Origin: JASSUD01 sp031963445
GTDB lineage: Bacteria; Pseudomonadota; Gammaproteobacteria; Burkholderiales; Burkholderiaceae
Reading direction: 5' to 3'
Assembly (NCBI GenBank): GCA_031963445.1
Contig: JASSUH010000001.1
Span: 1,426,001-1,490,000, forward strand
Length of the DNA stretch: 64,000 bases
The notes beneath the pieces are model-generated. The model did no database searches. It was not told the DNA's origin and was given only the letters and a program-made list of their open reading frames with translations. Positions 1 through 8,088 of the stretch are shown piece by piece (positions within the stretch are counted from its first letter, which is position 1; every line of letters starts with the position of its first letter). Made by a program: the position numbers and the translations under genes.

Positions 1-486
1 TAAGCCAAGCTTAACGGAGAACAGCATGATGAGAATCAGACCCCACCAGAAAATCGGCATCGAATAACCCGTGAGCGCGGTACTCATCACCCCATGATCT
101 AACGAAGAACCACGTTTAAGTGCGGCCACGATACCGGCTGGTAAGCCGATGATGACTGCAAATAGAAGGGCGCATAGAGCCAGCTCGAGGGTCGCTGGAA
201 AGCGCGACAAAAACTCTTCCATTACGCTGGTATTGGTGATTAGCGATGTGCCTAAATCACCATGCAGAGCGCGCACGATATAACGCCCGTATTGCACCGG
301 TAGCGGTGCATCAAGCCCAAAGCGATGCATCGCCGCAGCATGCAATTCAGGGTCAACGGCGCGCTCTCCCATCATGATTTCGATTGGGTCGCCTGGAATC
401 AGATGCACCAGCGCAAAAGTAAATAGCGTAATGCCAATACAAGTCGGTATTAGCATGCCAATATGGCGCAGAATAAATCGCAGCAT
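1..486 (-). CDS. dppB: Dipeptide ABC transporter permease DppB, partial
   Basis: Inner-membrane permease of a dipeptide/oligopeptide ABC importer; only the first 162 codons are present because the gene runs off the left edge. The translation begins MLRFILRHIGMLIPTCIGIT, with an N-terminal membrane helix followed by the family-typical LIPGDP segment near residue 30 and further hydrophobic stretches after residue 95. It lies downstream of and on the same strand as the dppA-like gene, 215 bases away with a short palindromic repeat between them, so the two probably form one operon. Family membership is clear; the exact substrate (dipeptide, haem, or other peptide) cannot be told from this fragment. 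Confidence 0.9.
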   Translation of the reverse strand, partial: MLRFILRHIGMLIPTCIGITLFTFALVHLIPGDPIEIMMGERAVDPELHAAAMHRFGLDAPLPVQYGRYIVRALHGDLGTSLITNTSVMEEFLSRFPATLELALCALLFAVIIGLPAGIVAALKRGSSLDHGVMSTALTGYSMPIFWWGLILIMLFSVKLGL

Positions 487-606
487 GTTTATTAGAGGTT
501 CAACCAGAAGACTAGATGGCTCGTATACCTTGTCTTGTCAGTACTGAAAATAGTCTGCTGCCAAGTTAGGGGGGCCATTTGTGTCTGCTGGTGAGATAGC
601 CTGTTA

Positions 607-720
607 GGAAGGACTGAATAAATGGGGCGCAGCAGAATAATCAACTGCAGCCTGGCAGCAAGTACTAATGTATTGTCTGCGCAGGCCTTCTTTGTTTGTG
701 TTTATTCAGCGCTTTCTCCA
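607..720. repeat. Short inverted repeat, family C (copy 1)
   Basis: Termini read GGAAGGACTGAATAAAT on the left and TTTATTCAGCGCTTTCTCC on the right, an imperfect inverted repeat of about 17 bases enclosing about 80 bases. The same termini recur near 18852, 47738, 52024 and 52751. The right end supplies the final codons and stop of the dppA-like gene. Confidence 0.7.
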
Positions 721-2333
721 TTTCTTAAGCCTACGCCAGAAAACCTTGTGAGGCCAAATGGATCAATTTTAAAATTGGTAACCTGCCTGCTAATCGGCTG
801 ATACACAGTTGAGTGACCAATTGGCGTAAATGGCATTTCGCGTTTAAAAATCTGTTGTGCTTGTTTATAGAGTGTTTCGCGTTTCGCCCGATCTGTGGTT
901 TGGCGCGCTTGTGTCAGAAGTGCATCAAATGCTGGGGAGCACCATCTAGAAAAATTGGTGCCATTAACTGCATTACAGCTCAGTAATACGCTCAGCCAGT
1001 TATCTGGGTCGCCATTATCACCCGTCCAACCGATAAGAATCGTATCGTGCTCGCCAGCGTGGGCACGCTTAATATATTCACCCCATTCGTAAGTGACAAC
1101 TTTTGCTTGTACCCCGATTTTTGCCCAGTCAGCTTGAATCATTTCAGCCATCAAACGGGCATTGGGGTTATATGGTCGTTGTACAGGCATAGCCCACAGC
1201 GAAAGGTTAAAACCATGCGGATAACCGGCTTGCGCGAGCAAAGCCTTCGCTGCCTGTGGATTATATGGCGCGTCTTTCAGCGTTTTATCGTATGACCATT
1301 GAGTCGGTGGCATAGGGGCCTGAGCGACTTGCCCAGCACTACCATATATCGTTTGGATAATGGCTTTTTTGTTGATCGCCATATCTAAAGCGCGACGTAC
1401 TAATATTTGGTCTAACGGTTTATGCGTTGTGTTATAGGCGACATATCCTACGTTAAAGCCAACTTTGCTCGGTAGCGCCAAACCCGGCACGTCTTTAAGG
1501 GTCACAATATCAGCTGGGCGCGGGTAACTCATTACCTGACATTCATTGCGTTTGAGTTTTTGCACGCGTACTGCTGGATCCACTGTAATGGAAAAAATTA
1601 AGTTAGTTAAACGCACCGCACCTTTTTTCCAATATTCAAAATTGCCTATAAAACGAATGGTCGAGTCTCTTACGTAGTTTTGGAAGATATAGGGACCAGT
1701 GCCAATCGGATGCCAATTGATATCGGCTGCTTTACCAGCGGCGAGTAATTTGTCCGCATATTCAGCTGACAAAATTGACGCGAACGGCATAGCCAAGTCT
1801 TGCAAGAAAGGCGCATCAATTTTGTGCAGTGTGAAGCGCACAGTATAGGGATCGAGCTTTTCGATTTTGGCAATATTTTTGTTCAGCCCCATATCGGTGA
1901 AGTAGGGGAATTGGACTGGATAGGCTTTTTGAAAAGGCAGATTCGCATCGAGCATGCGATTAAAAGTGAACAGCACATCGTCCGCATTAAAATCGCGCGT
2001 GGGTTTAAAAAATGATGTGGTATGGAATTTCACGCCTTGGCGTAAATGGAAGGTATAGCTTAATCCATTTGGCGCAACTTCCCAGCGTGTGGCAAGGGCT
2101 GGTTCAATTTGCGTCTCGCCACGTTTAAATTGAACCAATTGATTATAGATTGTGGTTGAACTAGCTGTTAAATCAACACTGGTCGTATATTGTGCCGGAT
2201 CAAAGCCTGCTGGACTGCCTTCTGAACAATAGACGAGGATTGGCTGCGGCTCTAGCGCGTGCGTGTTAAATGCGCACATAAACATAGTGCTAGTTAGCAA
2301 AATCTTAAATGCGCGGCTTGCAGCATGAATCAT
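702..2333 (-). CDS. dppA: Periplasmic dipeptide-binding protein DppA (SBP family 5)
   Basis: Solute-binding component of the peptide ABC importer whose permease follows. The 543-residue protein has a signal peptide (residues 1-25, cleavage after Thr-His-Ala), then the YCSEGSPAGFDPAQY start of mature DppA-type proteins. The long extracellular-solute-binding family 5 fold follows, with the usual GTGPY motif near residue 215. Length is as expected for DppA. The last residues (Gly-Glu-Ser-Ala-Glu-stop) are encoded inside the terminus of a short palindromic repeat, so the native C-terminus may have been replaced. Specificity for dipeptides rather than haem or other peptides is inferred from similarity only. 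Confidence 0.9.
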   Translation of the reverse strand: MIHAASRAFKILLTSTMFMCAFNTHALEPQPILVYCSEGSPAGFDPAQYTTSVDLTASSTTIYNQLVQFKRGETQIEPALATRWEVAPNGLSYTFHLRQGVKFHTTSFFKPTRDFNADDVLFTFNRMLDANLPFQKAYPVQFPYFTDMGLNKNIAKIEKLDPYTVRFTLHKIDAPFLQDLAMPFASILSAEYADKLLAAGKAADINWHPIGTGPYIFQNYVRDSTIRFIGNFEYWKKGAVRLTNLIFSITVDPAVRVQKLKRNECQVMSYPRPADIVTLKDVPGLALPSKVGFNVGYVAYNTTHKPLDQILVRRALDMAINKKAIIQTIYGSAGQVAQAPMPPTQWSYDKTLKDAPYNPQAAKALLAQAGYPHGFNLSLWAMPVQRPYNPNARLMAEMIQADWAKIGVQAKVVTYEWGEYIKRAHAGEHDTILIGWTGDNGDPDNWLSVLLSCNAVNGTNFSRWCSPAFDALLTQARQTTDRAKRETLYKQAQQIFKREMPFTPIGHSTVYQPISRQVTNFKIDPFGLTRFSGVGLRNGESAE

Positions 2334-2658
2334 AAAAGGCTTCCTTGCGTTGCTTTTTCAGTGGTTATCAGTTGTTATTCTTGAGGCAGGGCTTTTTGCA
2401 GGGTTAAAAATTTATTTATAAATTGCTTCCCCAATACACTAGCACTAAAGCGTTGGATTATAGCCAGCGCTGGCTTGTTCAGACAAGGCAAGCCGTTTGA
2501 ATTGAAAAAATGCTTGTAAATACAAGCGTTTCAACCCGTATTTAGCAGTAAGAAAAACGGAGTAGGCACGTGTGCTGGCAGCAAAGTCATTCTTTTCTAT
2601 ATGGTTATGCAGGGGTTTCTTAGCTTTTTTTGAGAGAAAGTTCAAAAACATATTATGG
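2334..2658. other. Intergenic gap, no gene recognised
   Basis: About 325 bases between dppA and a hypothetical gene. A 77-codon reading frame on the minus strand (2445-2678) overlaps the end of the neighbouring gene and shows no family signature, so it was not called. The dppA promoter should lie near 2340-2440, but no convincing -35/-10 pair was found. Confidence 0.4.
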
Positions 2659-3363
2659 TTAGGGTTCGTCAAAGGCAAATTTTGGATCGCATCCAGTGCT
2701 TGTTTGGCTAGCTTCCGTAGTAGTACCTAAATTTGGTAACGCAGGATAGGGCGCAGGCAAAGGTTTATCGGGCGAAGCTAATCGTGATTTAGCATTTGCT
2801 TGCGCTGCGATGATTTGCTGCGACAAATTGCCGGCGAGCTCTTCTGCTTGAAGTGTTGGCTTGTCAATGTTTGCGGATGCAGTAGACGACTGAAGTGGGG
2901 TGGTAGATAGAGACGCAGCATTAAATGGTCTATCTGCTAATAGAGCTGACTTGGAATGCGTGTGGGTAGCGTAAGTATTGAACCACCAGCCTACTAGGCA
3001 TAGTAGAGAAAACCGCCAGAACCATTTCATCAGGCACTTCTGACTTAACTTTTGCCTTAGCTTGGCCAGCGCTAAACGAGCGGTAAGTTCATTAGGAAAA
3101 TGGGCAAGCGTTATTCTCGATCCAGTTGCATTGATCATCTGCAAAATAAAGTGCTGACCTTCCAAGGCCACAGTAAAGCGTACAGGGCCAGCAAATTCCT
3201 TCGTGGGCAACAAATAAAACTCTCCACCCAATCGTGGCGGCAACGAAAGGCATAGATAACGACGCATCAACTTGATTCTAAGCGCAGGTCGCACGCTATG
3301 CTGTAAACGAATTAGTACGACGCCTAGCCCTTTCGTTATGGTTTGACCTATCCGTTTAAGCAT
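2659..3363 (-). CDS. Hypothetical membrane protein of the secretion/pilus block
   Basis: A 234-residue protein I do not recognise. The first ~115 residues are basic and probably cytoplasmic. A single hydrophobic helix follows around residues 118-132 (WFWRFSLLCLVGWWF), then a Ser/Thr/Ala-rich, probably extracytoplasmic tail ending STGCDPKFAFDEP. It is divergent from the PilM-like gene at 3757 and close to an M23 peptidase and a DotA/TraY-family gene. A structural or accessory role in the same secretion or thin-pilus machine is possible, on the basis of context alone. Confidence 0.6.
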   Translation of the reverse strand: MLKRIGQTITKGLGVVLIRLQHSVRPALRIKLMRRYLCLSLPPRLGGEFYLLPTKEFAGPVRFTVALEGQHFILQMINATGSRITLAHFPNELTARLALAKLRQKLSQKCLMKWFWRFSLLCLVGWWFNTYATHTHSKSALLADRPFNAASLSTTPLQSSTASANIDKPTLQAEELAGNLSQQIIAAQANAKSRLASPDKPLPAPYPALPNLGTTTEASQTSTGCDPKFAFDEP

Positions 3364-3756
3364 TAACTTTTTCTCCCCGTGCTTCAGCGAAGCTGGAATG
3401 AAGGTATGCCTACTGCCTCGAAAGTAGTAAGACTATTCCCAAGCCGTGAGCGATTCAGATTTTTCATCATACATAAACCAAGTAAAAGCATGCATTAGCC
3501 TTTTGGCTAATTTGTATTAGATGCTTCTTGTCAGTTATGTCTGCAGATATTCTGCTTACTGCGAAGCGCATATTTAAATGCGACTCCACTTTTCTCAAAA
3601 CCTGCCAGTAAGCTGCAATGACTTAGCAAATTGAGCGAAAGGAATATTGCTAATACTTTATTAATTGCTGCATGCTAAGTAAACCGAATACAGCGGTTAT
3701 AAAAAAATTTCCTTGGCTCAGCATTTTTAGCATTAATTAGTTTGAGGCAGAAAAAG
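3364..3756. other. Divergent intergenic region
   Basis: Separates a minus-strand membrane protein from the plus-strand PilM-like gene. A short perfect stem, TTAGCC-TTTT-GGCTAA, lies at about 3492-3511, with a few T residues after it. Its strength as a terminator is doubtful. Promoters for both flanking genes must lie here but I could not place them with confidence. Confidence 0.35.
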
Positions 3757-4200
3757 ATGCATGTTCTTTCTGTTTTTTTCGCGCTGCTGTTATTACTTAA
3801 TTTATTCTTTACACAAAATCAACATAGAGCGGCAGCGCAGGCTATAGCGAGTGAAGCTGCAGCGCTTAGTGGCAGTATGAAAATTTATCGTAATGCAGTG
3901 CTCAGTTATGCGCGTGCTAATAGTGATGTTAAAGGAGCGGTTTCAAATATTTATTTGAATTTTCCTATTTGGTTTAAACCAGCGCCATCGCTGCGTAATT
4001 ATGTAGTGCATGGGAAAGGTTATGTCTATTACACGGATATGCAACCTGAATTAGTCTATGCGTTGGCACAGACAAGCGATTACTCATTTTTAATCGGGGT
4101 TAAACGCAATGGGATATTGCATCATCCTCTGCGGGGTATCACTTCAATTCATTTGCCTGCTGCCATTCCAGAAAATAGCGTGGTGTATGCAGATGGTTAA
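3757..4200 (+). CDS. pilM: PilM-like type IVb pilus protein
   Basis: A 147-residue protein resembling PilM of thin type IVb pili (as in plasmid R64). It has an N-terminal hydrophobic helix (residues 5-18) and a coiled Ala-rich stretch. The body contains YRNAVLSYARAN, PIWFKP, YVYYTD and a Gly-rich hydrophobic middle with IGVKRNGIL, and the C-terminus reads LPAAIPENSVV. An upstream in-frame TTG at 3742 is possible, but the ATG at 3757 has a GAGG ribosome-binding site at suitable distance, so I chose it. In R64 such genes sit in pil clusters beside I-type transfer genes, consistent with the DotA/TraY gene nearby. The other pil genes are not in this window. The name is tentative. Confidence 0.6.
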   Translation: MHVLSVFFALLLLLNLFFTQNQHRAAAQAIASEAAALSGSMKIYRNAVLSYARANSDVKGAVSNIYLNFPIWFKPAPSLRNYVVHGKGYVYYTDMQPELVYALAQTSDYSFLIGVKRNGILHHPLRGITSIHLPAAIPENSVVYADG

Positions 4201-4207
4201 GAGATTG

Positions 4208-5233
4208 TTAGTGATTAGCTGCGTAGGCAGCGCTTCTACGTTGCTCTAATAATAATTCCTCTATATCCCGACGATTTTGACGGGCCAATCGAATCGCCAG
4301 CAAATTTTCGATACGTTCTTGTAGCTGCTGGTTGTGCAGATTGAGAAAATTTTCTAATGCTTTCATATGCACATATTCAGTTAGCAGTGGCACGATACCG
4401 CGCTCAGCTTGTTCCGCATGCCATGCTGGATTAGAGAAACGCTTTAATACCTCAGTTGAAATAACTTCCACGGTAGAGACGTCGTCAAATTGTTCGATTG
4501 TTGGCGCAATTGATGCCGCTGTGCTTGTCTCAGTCGTTGCTGATGGCATTAATCTGGTCAACGGTGAGGAGAGCATCGTAAAAAAATTAGAGACGCGTGT
4601 AGAAATCAATGAAGCGGATTGGGTGTTAAAGAATCTCTGCATGACGCCTGTAGTGGTGCCATGCAGAGGTTCTTTAAGATTTCCATCGCATATACCGTTG
4701 GTAGGAGCGTAAATAGGGGAACCGCCAGATACCTCAGCTCCAGGTTTGTGCTCAACTTTTTTACATAGCAGTGGCTCAGGATTAACGTGAATACTGCCAG
4801 CACGCCGAGTTTTCTTTTTTAGCACTTCAAAATGCAAGTGCTCAGCAGTGACATTTCCGGTTTTGCCAGAGCGGGCGATCTCTTCTCCAACGTTGACATG
4901 GGTTCCTGGCTCAATTGTCAGGCGGTTCAAATGTAGATATCTAAGCACCGGCTTAGCTCCACCCACAATACGGACTTCCCGGCCACCAGCATTAGAAAAG
5001 AAGTATTGAATATCCCCCTCACGAGCCGCTATAAGCGGCGTATCCATACTGGCTCGAAAGTCGGTGCCTTGATGAAATTTCCATTTATGAGCAAGCGGGT
5101 GAAAACGGCAGCCATAAATATTAGTGATCAATTGTCGTGCAGCAGGTGAGACTGGTGAAATCAAGCAACTATCTGTATTTGCCAATAGGGCAGTAGGTGC
5201 AAGCAACGTCAGCCAACAAAAAATATTTTTCAT
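4208..5233 (-). CDS. M23-family peptidoglycan endopeptidase, exported
   Basis: A 341-residue exported zinc metallopeptidase. A signal peptide (residues 1-18, ...ALLA|NTDSC) precedes a LytM/M23 domain at about residues 35-155. Zinc-binding and catalytic motifs are visible: FHQGTDF (His and Asp ligands) and HLHFEV. The remaining 180 residues are not peptidase; the end (from about 285) is Leu/Glu/Arg-rich and probably helical or coiled. Its start overlaps the stop of the preceding gene by four bases (ATGA), so it is the last gene of a four-gene operon of exported proteins. Likely role: local cell-wall remodelling during assembly of the envelope-spanning machine encoded around it. Confidence 0.8.
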   Translation of the reverse strand: MKNIFCWLTLLAPTALLANTDSCLISPVSPAARQLITNIYGCRFHPLAHKWKFHQGTDFRASMDTPLIAAREGDIQYFFSNAGGREVRIVGGAKPVLRYLHLNRLTIEPGTHVNVGEEIARSGKTGNVTAEHLHFEVLKKKTRRAGSIHVNPEPLLCKKVEHKPGAEVSGGSPIYAPTNGICDGNLKEPLHGTTTGVMQRFFNTQSASLISTRVSNFFTMLSSPLTRLMPSATTETSTAASIAPTIEQFDDVSTVEVISTEVLKRFSNPAWHAEQAERGIVPLLTEYVHMKALENFLNLHNQQLQERIENLLAIRLARQNRRDIEELLLEQRRSAAYAANH

Positions 5234-6063
5234 GGCTGGTGGCGTCGTGTACGTTGTGCGATTAATGCATGCAAGCTATGCGCTGCAAATGATAGTGCAG
5301 CCTGATCAGCTAATTGCATCAGCGCATTGTCTTGTGCTTGCGTCGATTTAGACTGAGCTGTAGTAAATGTTGCCTCAGTGGATGGATGCACTACATTTCG
5401 TATAAACGTCAGCGCTGCTCTATATTCGTCTTCCGATAGCGTTTGATACTCCCCTGTACCAGGGTTGAGGATTGTATTGACTGTGAGATCTGCATTTTGT
5501 AACGCAGTAGGCATTAAAGCATCACACCGCCCGAGGGCTCGTTCATCGTTTGAGCAATAGGTACGGTGTTGCTCAATCATAGTCGCCGGGTCAAAAGGTT
5601 TGGCCAAGTAAAAAGACTGGCTAAAGTTAGCGTCGTTACGGCCAACTTGTTGAAGCATGACTGCGTCTTGTTCAGCGAGCAACGCTGCATCAGTCACGCT
5701 TTGCGATAGTTCAGAAGGCAGTATTGCACGCTGTGCAGCTTGTTGAATATGTTGTTGCATATAAAGTTGCGCGCGTGAAGCAATGAGACCTTGTTGAAAA
5801 GTACGCTGTAGGGCGCTGTGCTTAGTCAGCTCCTGATAAAGCTTGCCAAAGCCCATTTCTAGCGAGCGGTATAACGCTTTTTCAAGCAAAGCTGAAATCT
5901 GATCGGTAGCACTTGTGATTGACGAAACGATTTGTTTGCCAGCTTGTATAAATGCAGCATGCCCCACCCAACCCCAAGGGTCGCAGCAAGCCCACGCACG
6001 TGCAAAGGGTATGCTCGCACTGATAAGCAATAACGTAATAGCTGTCGCAATCAATGCTTTCAT
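5230..6063 (-). CDS. Exported Cys-Cys protein, paralogue of its upstream neighbour
   Basis: A 277-residue unrecognised protein with a signal peptide ending ...ARAWA before Cys-Cys-Asp. It shares layout and local sequence with the next gene upstream: a Cys pair at the mature N-terminus, a helical stretch (MGFGKLYQELTKHSALQRTF here, RGFNKLYVEMNKQTAAQRVL there), a YCS...LGRCD/N motif, and an LQNADL/V motif followed by a tyrosine-rich segment. The two are therefore tandem paralogues. They may be periplasmic components of a type IV secretion or conjugation apparatus, in the manner of VirB5/TrbJ-like helical proteins. That assignment is inference from context. Confidence 0.65.
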   Translation of the reverse strand: MKALIATAITLLLISASIPFARAWACCDPWGWVGHAAFIQAGKQIVSSITSATDQISALLEKALYRSLEMGFGKLYQELTKHSALQRTFQQGLIASRAQLYMQQHIQQAAQRAILPSELSQSVTDAALLAEQDAVMLQQVGRNDANFSQSFYLAKPFDPATMIEQHRTYCSNDERALGRCDALMPTALQNADLTVNTILNPGTGEYQTLSEDEYRAALTFIRNVVHPSTEATFTTAQSKSTQAQDNALMQLADQAALSFAAHSLHALIAQRTRRHQP

Positions 6064-7206
6064 TTATCGACCTGCCTTAGCCGCGACATTGCGCGCTTGC
6101 GCTAAATGTGTGGCCGCGTCACGCTTTACATCTAATGCAAGTTGAGTGGCGAGTACGGCCTCAATGCGTTCCATTTGCTGGAAGGATTTAAGGTCCATCC
6201 AAAGTTTAAGCGCCTGCATTTTGTTCTGTTCGCGCATTAAATTTTCCAATGAAAAACCGGCGATCATCTTGTACCAAACAGGCGATGTAAAGCGTGCGCG
6301 AACTTGGCTTTCCATTAATTCCAGTTCGGATACATCGGCTTTGTTAAGCATCGCGGATGAACCAAGTCCTTTTATAGGCGTGCGCAGCGCTACTGCGTGG
6401 CTCAGTGAATTGGCAGCTACTGAAGCGCGGCTTTGTTCAATATATTGAGCTGCAACAAAGGCTTTGCCTTGCGGAGTTTTTTCCCAAGCTTTGGGGATGG
6501 GTTGAGTGGGGACAGGATTAGTTAGGTGGTTAATTAGCGTATGAGCAGCGTCTAACTGTGCTGAATTGTAATGGGTGGTATTGAGCATTGAATCTGCACG
6601 TACATCAGCATTTTGCAGACTAGCGGCAACTGGTTTGTTACAACGACCTAGTTGGAAGTCTTGCTGCGAACAATATTGGACAGTGTGTTTAGTATAGATT
6701 TGAGCCATCGCAGCGGCAGCATTTGGGGTGAACAACGTGCGCTTTGTAAAGTCACGATTTAAGTTATCTAAATGGGTGAGTGTTTGGGCAGTGGCTTGAC
6801 CACTGGCAGCGGCACCAGCTGTTTCAAAGCAAGTGCGTGGTGACAATTCATATTTCAGCGCGGCTTCAGCTTTTGCTTTTTCGATCATCATTTGTGCTTG
6901 CGCTACGCGCGCACCTTGTTCAAGAACCCGTTGCGCCGCTGTTTGTTTATTCATCTCCACATAAAGCTTATTAAAACCACGCTCGAGAGCTAGGTTAATG
7001 CGTTCTAACCACGTGACAATGGTCGAAGTTGCGCTCGAAATTGCAGCTGACACGGTAGACCCTGCAGCTTTAGCTCCCCGCGCAGCTATTTCTCCATCAC
7101 CGCAGCATGCATAGGCGCTTGAAGCCATATTTATACTAAGAGCAACGACGGCAATGGCGTTAGAGACACTAAGCCCACGTGTGACACACATATAGATTTT
7201 ATTCAT
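6064..7206 (-). CDS. Exported Cys-Cys protein of the secretion block
   Basis: A 380-residue exported protein, larger paralogue of the following gene. A signal peptide (to about residue 33) is followed by Ala-Cys-Cys-Gly, a long helical region (GFNKLYVEMNKQTAAQRVL), then CSQQDFQLGRCNKPVAASLQ and a C-terminal helical half absent from the shorter paralogue. Its C-terminal stretch (EQNKMQALKLWMDLKSFQQM, then ERIEAVLATQLALDVKRDA) resembles the end of the M23 peptidase of the same operon (RIENLLAIRLARQNRRDIEE), a shared module. It abuts the next gene directly. No enzymatic motif is visible. I infer a structural envelope role in the local secretion system. Confidence 0.65.
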   Translation of the reverse strand: MNKIYMCVTRGLSVSNAIAVVALSINMASSAYACCGDGEIAARGAKAAGSTVSAAISSATSTIVTWLERINLALERGFNKLYVEMNKQTAAQRVLEQGARVAQAQMMIEKAKAEAALKYELSPRTCFETAGAAASGQATAQTLTHLDNLNRDFTKRTLFTPNAAAAMAQIYTKHTVQYCSQQDFQLGRCNKPVAASLQNADVRADSMLNTTHYNSAQLDAAHTLINHLTNPVPTQPIPKAWEKTPQGKAFVAAQYIEQSRASVAANSLSHAVALRTPIKGLGSSAMLNKADVSELELMESQVRARFTSPVWYKMIAGFSLENLMREQNKMQALKLWMDLKSFQQMERIEAVLATQLALDVKRDAATHLAQARNVAAKAGR

Positions 7207-7233
7207 CGTTTTTTCTATCTAAAAAGCTAATGT

Positions 7234-7764
7234 CTACTTCAACACATTGATAACGCGGTTAATGATTTGTTGTGCTGCTGGGCGTTCATCGGTTCCTTCA
7301 GTGGAGTCGAGAAAAGCTGGCATCGCAGCGCCAGTGTTTGGCGTATAGAAAGCTGTATCTTGACTGAGCTCGGGCAGTTGGCCCACCACGCCAGAAATGG
7401 ATTGTTTAGCTTTGTTGATGGCTTTATCAAATTGGTCACGCGCGGCTGGACAAGTACGTTGCAGCAATTGTTGGGCTGCTTGAATGAGGGCTGAATCATC
7501 CAGAAAGCTAGGCAAGTTGCTTTTGAATTTCGCAATGAAATCAATGCAAGGTAGGGTAGCGTCATCGAAAGATTGAACGGGGTTGGTGTTCGGCTGATAC
7601 GCCTGTAAATATTTCATCTGCGCTGCTTGCACAGCTTGCTTCGCCTCAGCGCAATAGGTTTGCGCCTCTTGTGCATCAAGTCCCCAAGCATAATTTAGAG
7701 AAGCGTCTGCCGCGGTTAAGCTAAGGGATAGGAAAAGCAGTTTTATAGAAAGCTTTCTACTCAC
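7234..7764 (-). CDS. Small exported protein, first gene of the secretion operon
   Basis: A 176-residue protein with an N-terminal signal peptide (residues 1-22 or so), two cysteines in the mature part (TYCAEAKQA, ATLPCIDFIA) plus RTCPAARDQF, and mostly helical character. I do not recognise the family. It is first of four same-strand genes, 27 bases upstream of the Cys-Cys protein gene, and diverges from the dotA-like gene at 8089. Its context suggests a periplasmic accessory protein. Confidence 0.6.
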   Translation of the reverse strand: MSRKLSIKLLFLSLSLTAADASLNYAWGLDAQEAQTYCAEAKQAVQAAQMKYLQAYQPNTNPVQSFDDATLPCIDFIAKFKSNLPSFLDDSALIQAAQQLLQRTCPAARDQFDKAINKAKQSISGVVGQLPELSQDTAFYTPNTGAAMPAFLDSTEGTDERPAAQQIINRVINVLK

Positions 7765-7902
7765 AGTGAGACTCGCTCATTTAGATAGGGAATCGAGCCT
7801 TAATCGTAGAGGCGAAAACATAAAAATATAACTAGCCAAAAGCCATATTGATTAGCCTTTGCTATCTCCCCAAACTATTCAAAAACCTCACAACTCGTTC
7901 TT

Positions 7903-8040
7903 AGAGCCTGTTCATAATCTCCAGAAATCACCCTTAAGGCCGTCATGTTGGGGTTCCTTCGTCACCCCAACCTATAATTTTTTGGCATTTTCATAGGTTG
8001 GGGTGACTCATTTAATTAAATACGGAACCCCAACATGCCA
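7903..8040. repeat. MITE-like repeat, family A (copy 1, partial)
   Basis: Begins with the terminal sequence AGAGCCTGTTCATAATCT and contains the core palindrome TTGGGGTTCCTTCGTCACCC ... GGTTGGGGTGA ... GGAACCCCAAC. The right inner arm is altered by an AT-rich stretch (TCATTTAATTAAATAC) and the right terminal repeat is missing. It lies in the divergent promoter region of the secretion genes. Confidence 0.8.
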
Positions 8041-8088
8041 TTGGCTGTGCGAGTGATCTGACGGATACAGTAGCAAAGGGGTAAAAGC

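Noticed and set aside
2445..2678. A 77-codon minus-strand ORF with basic and hydrophobic residues
   Set aside because: It overlaps the 3' end of the neighbouring gene, has no ribosome-binding site or family signature, and is near chance length for this composition.
4332..4712. A 126-codon plus-strand ORF antisense to the M23 peptidase gene
   Set aside because: The opposite frame has a signal peptide and intact catalytic motifs; this ORF has neither domain nor ribosome-binding site.
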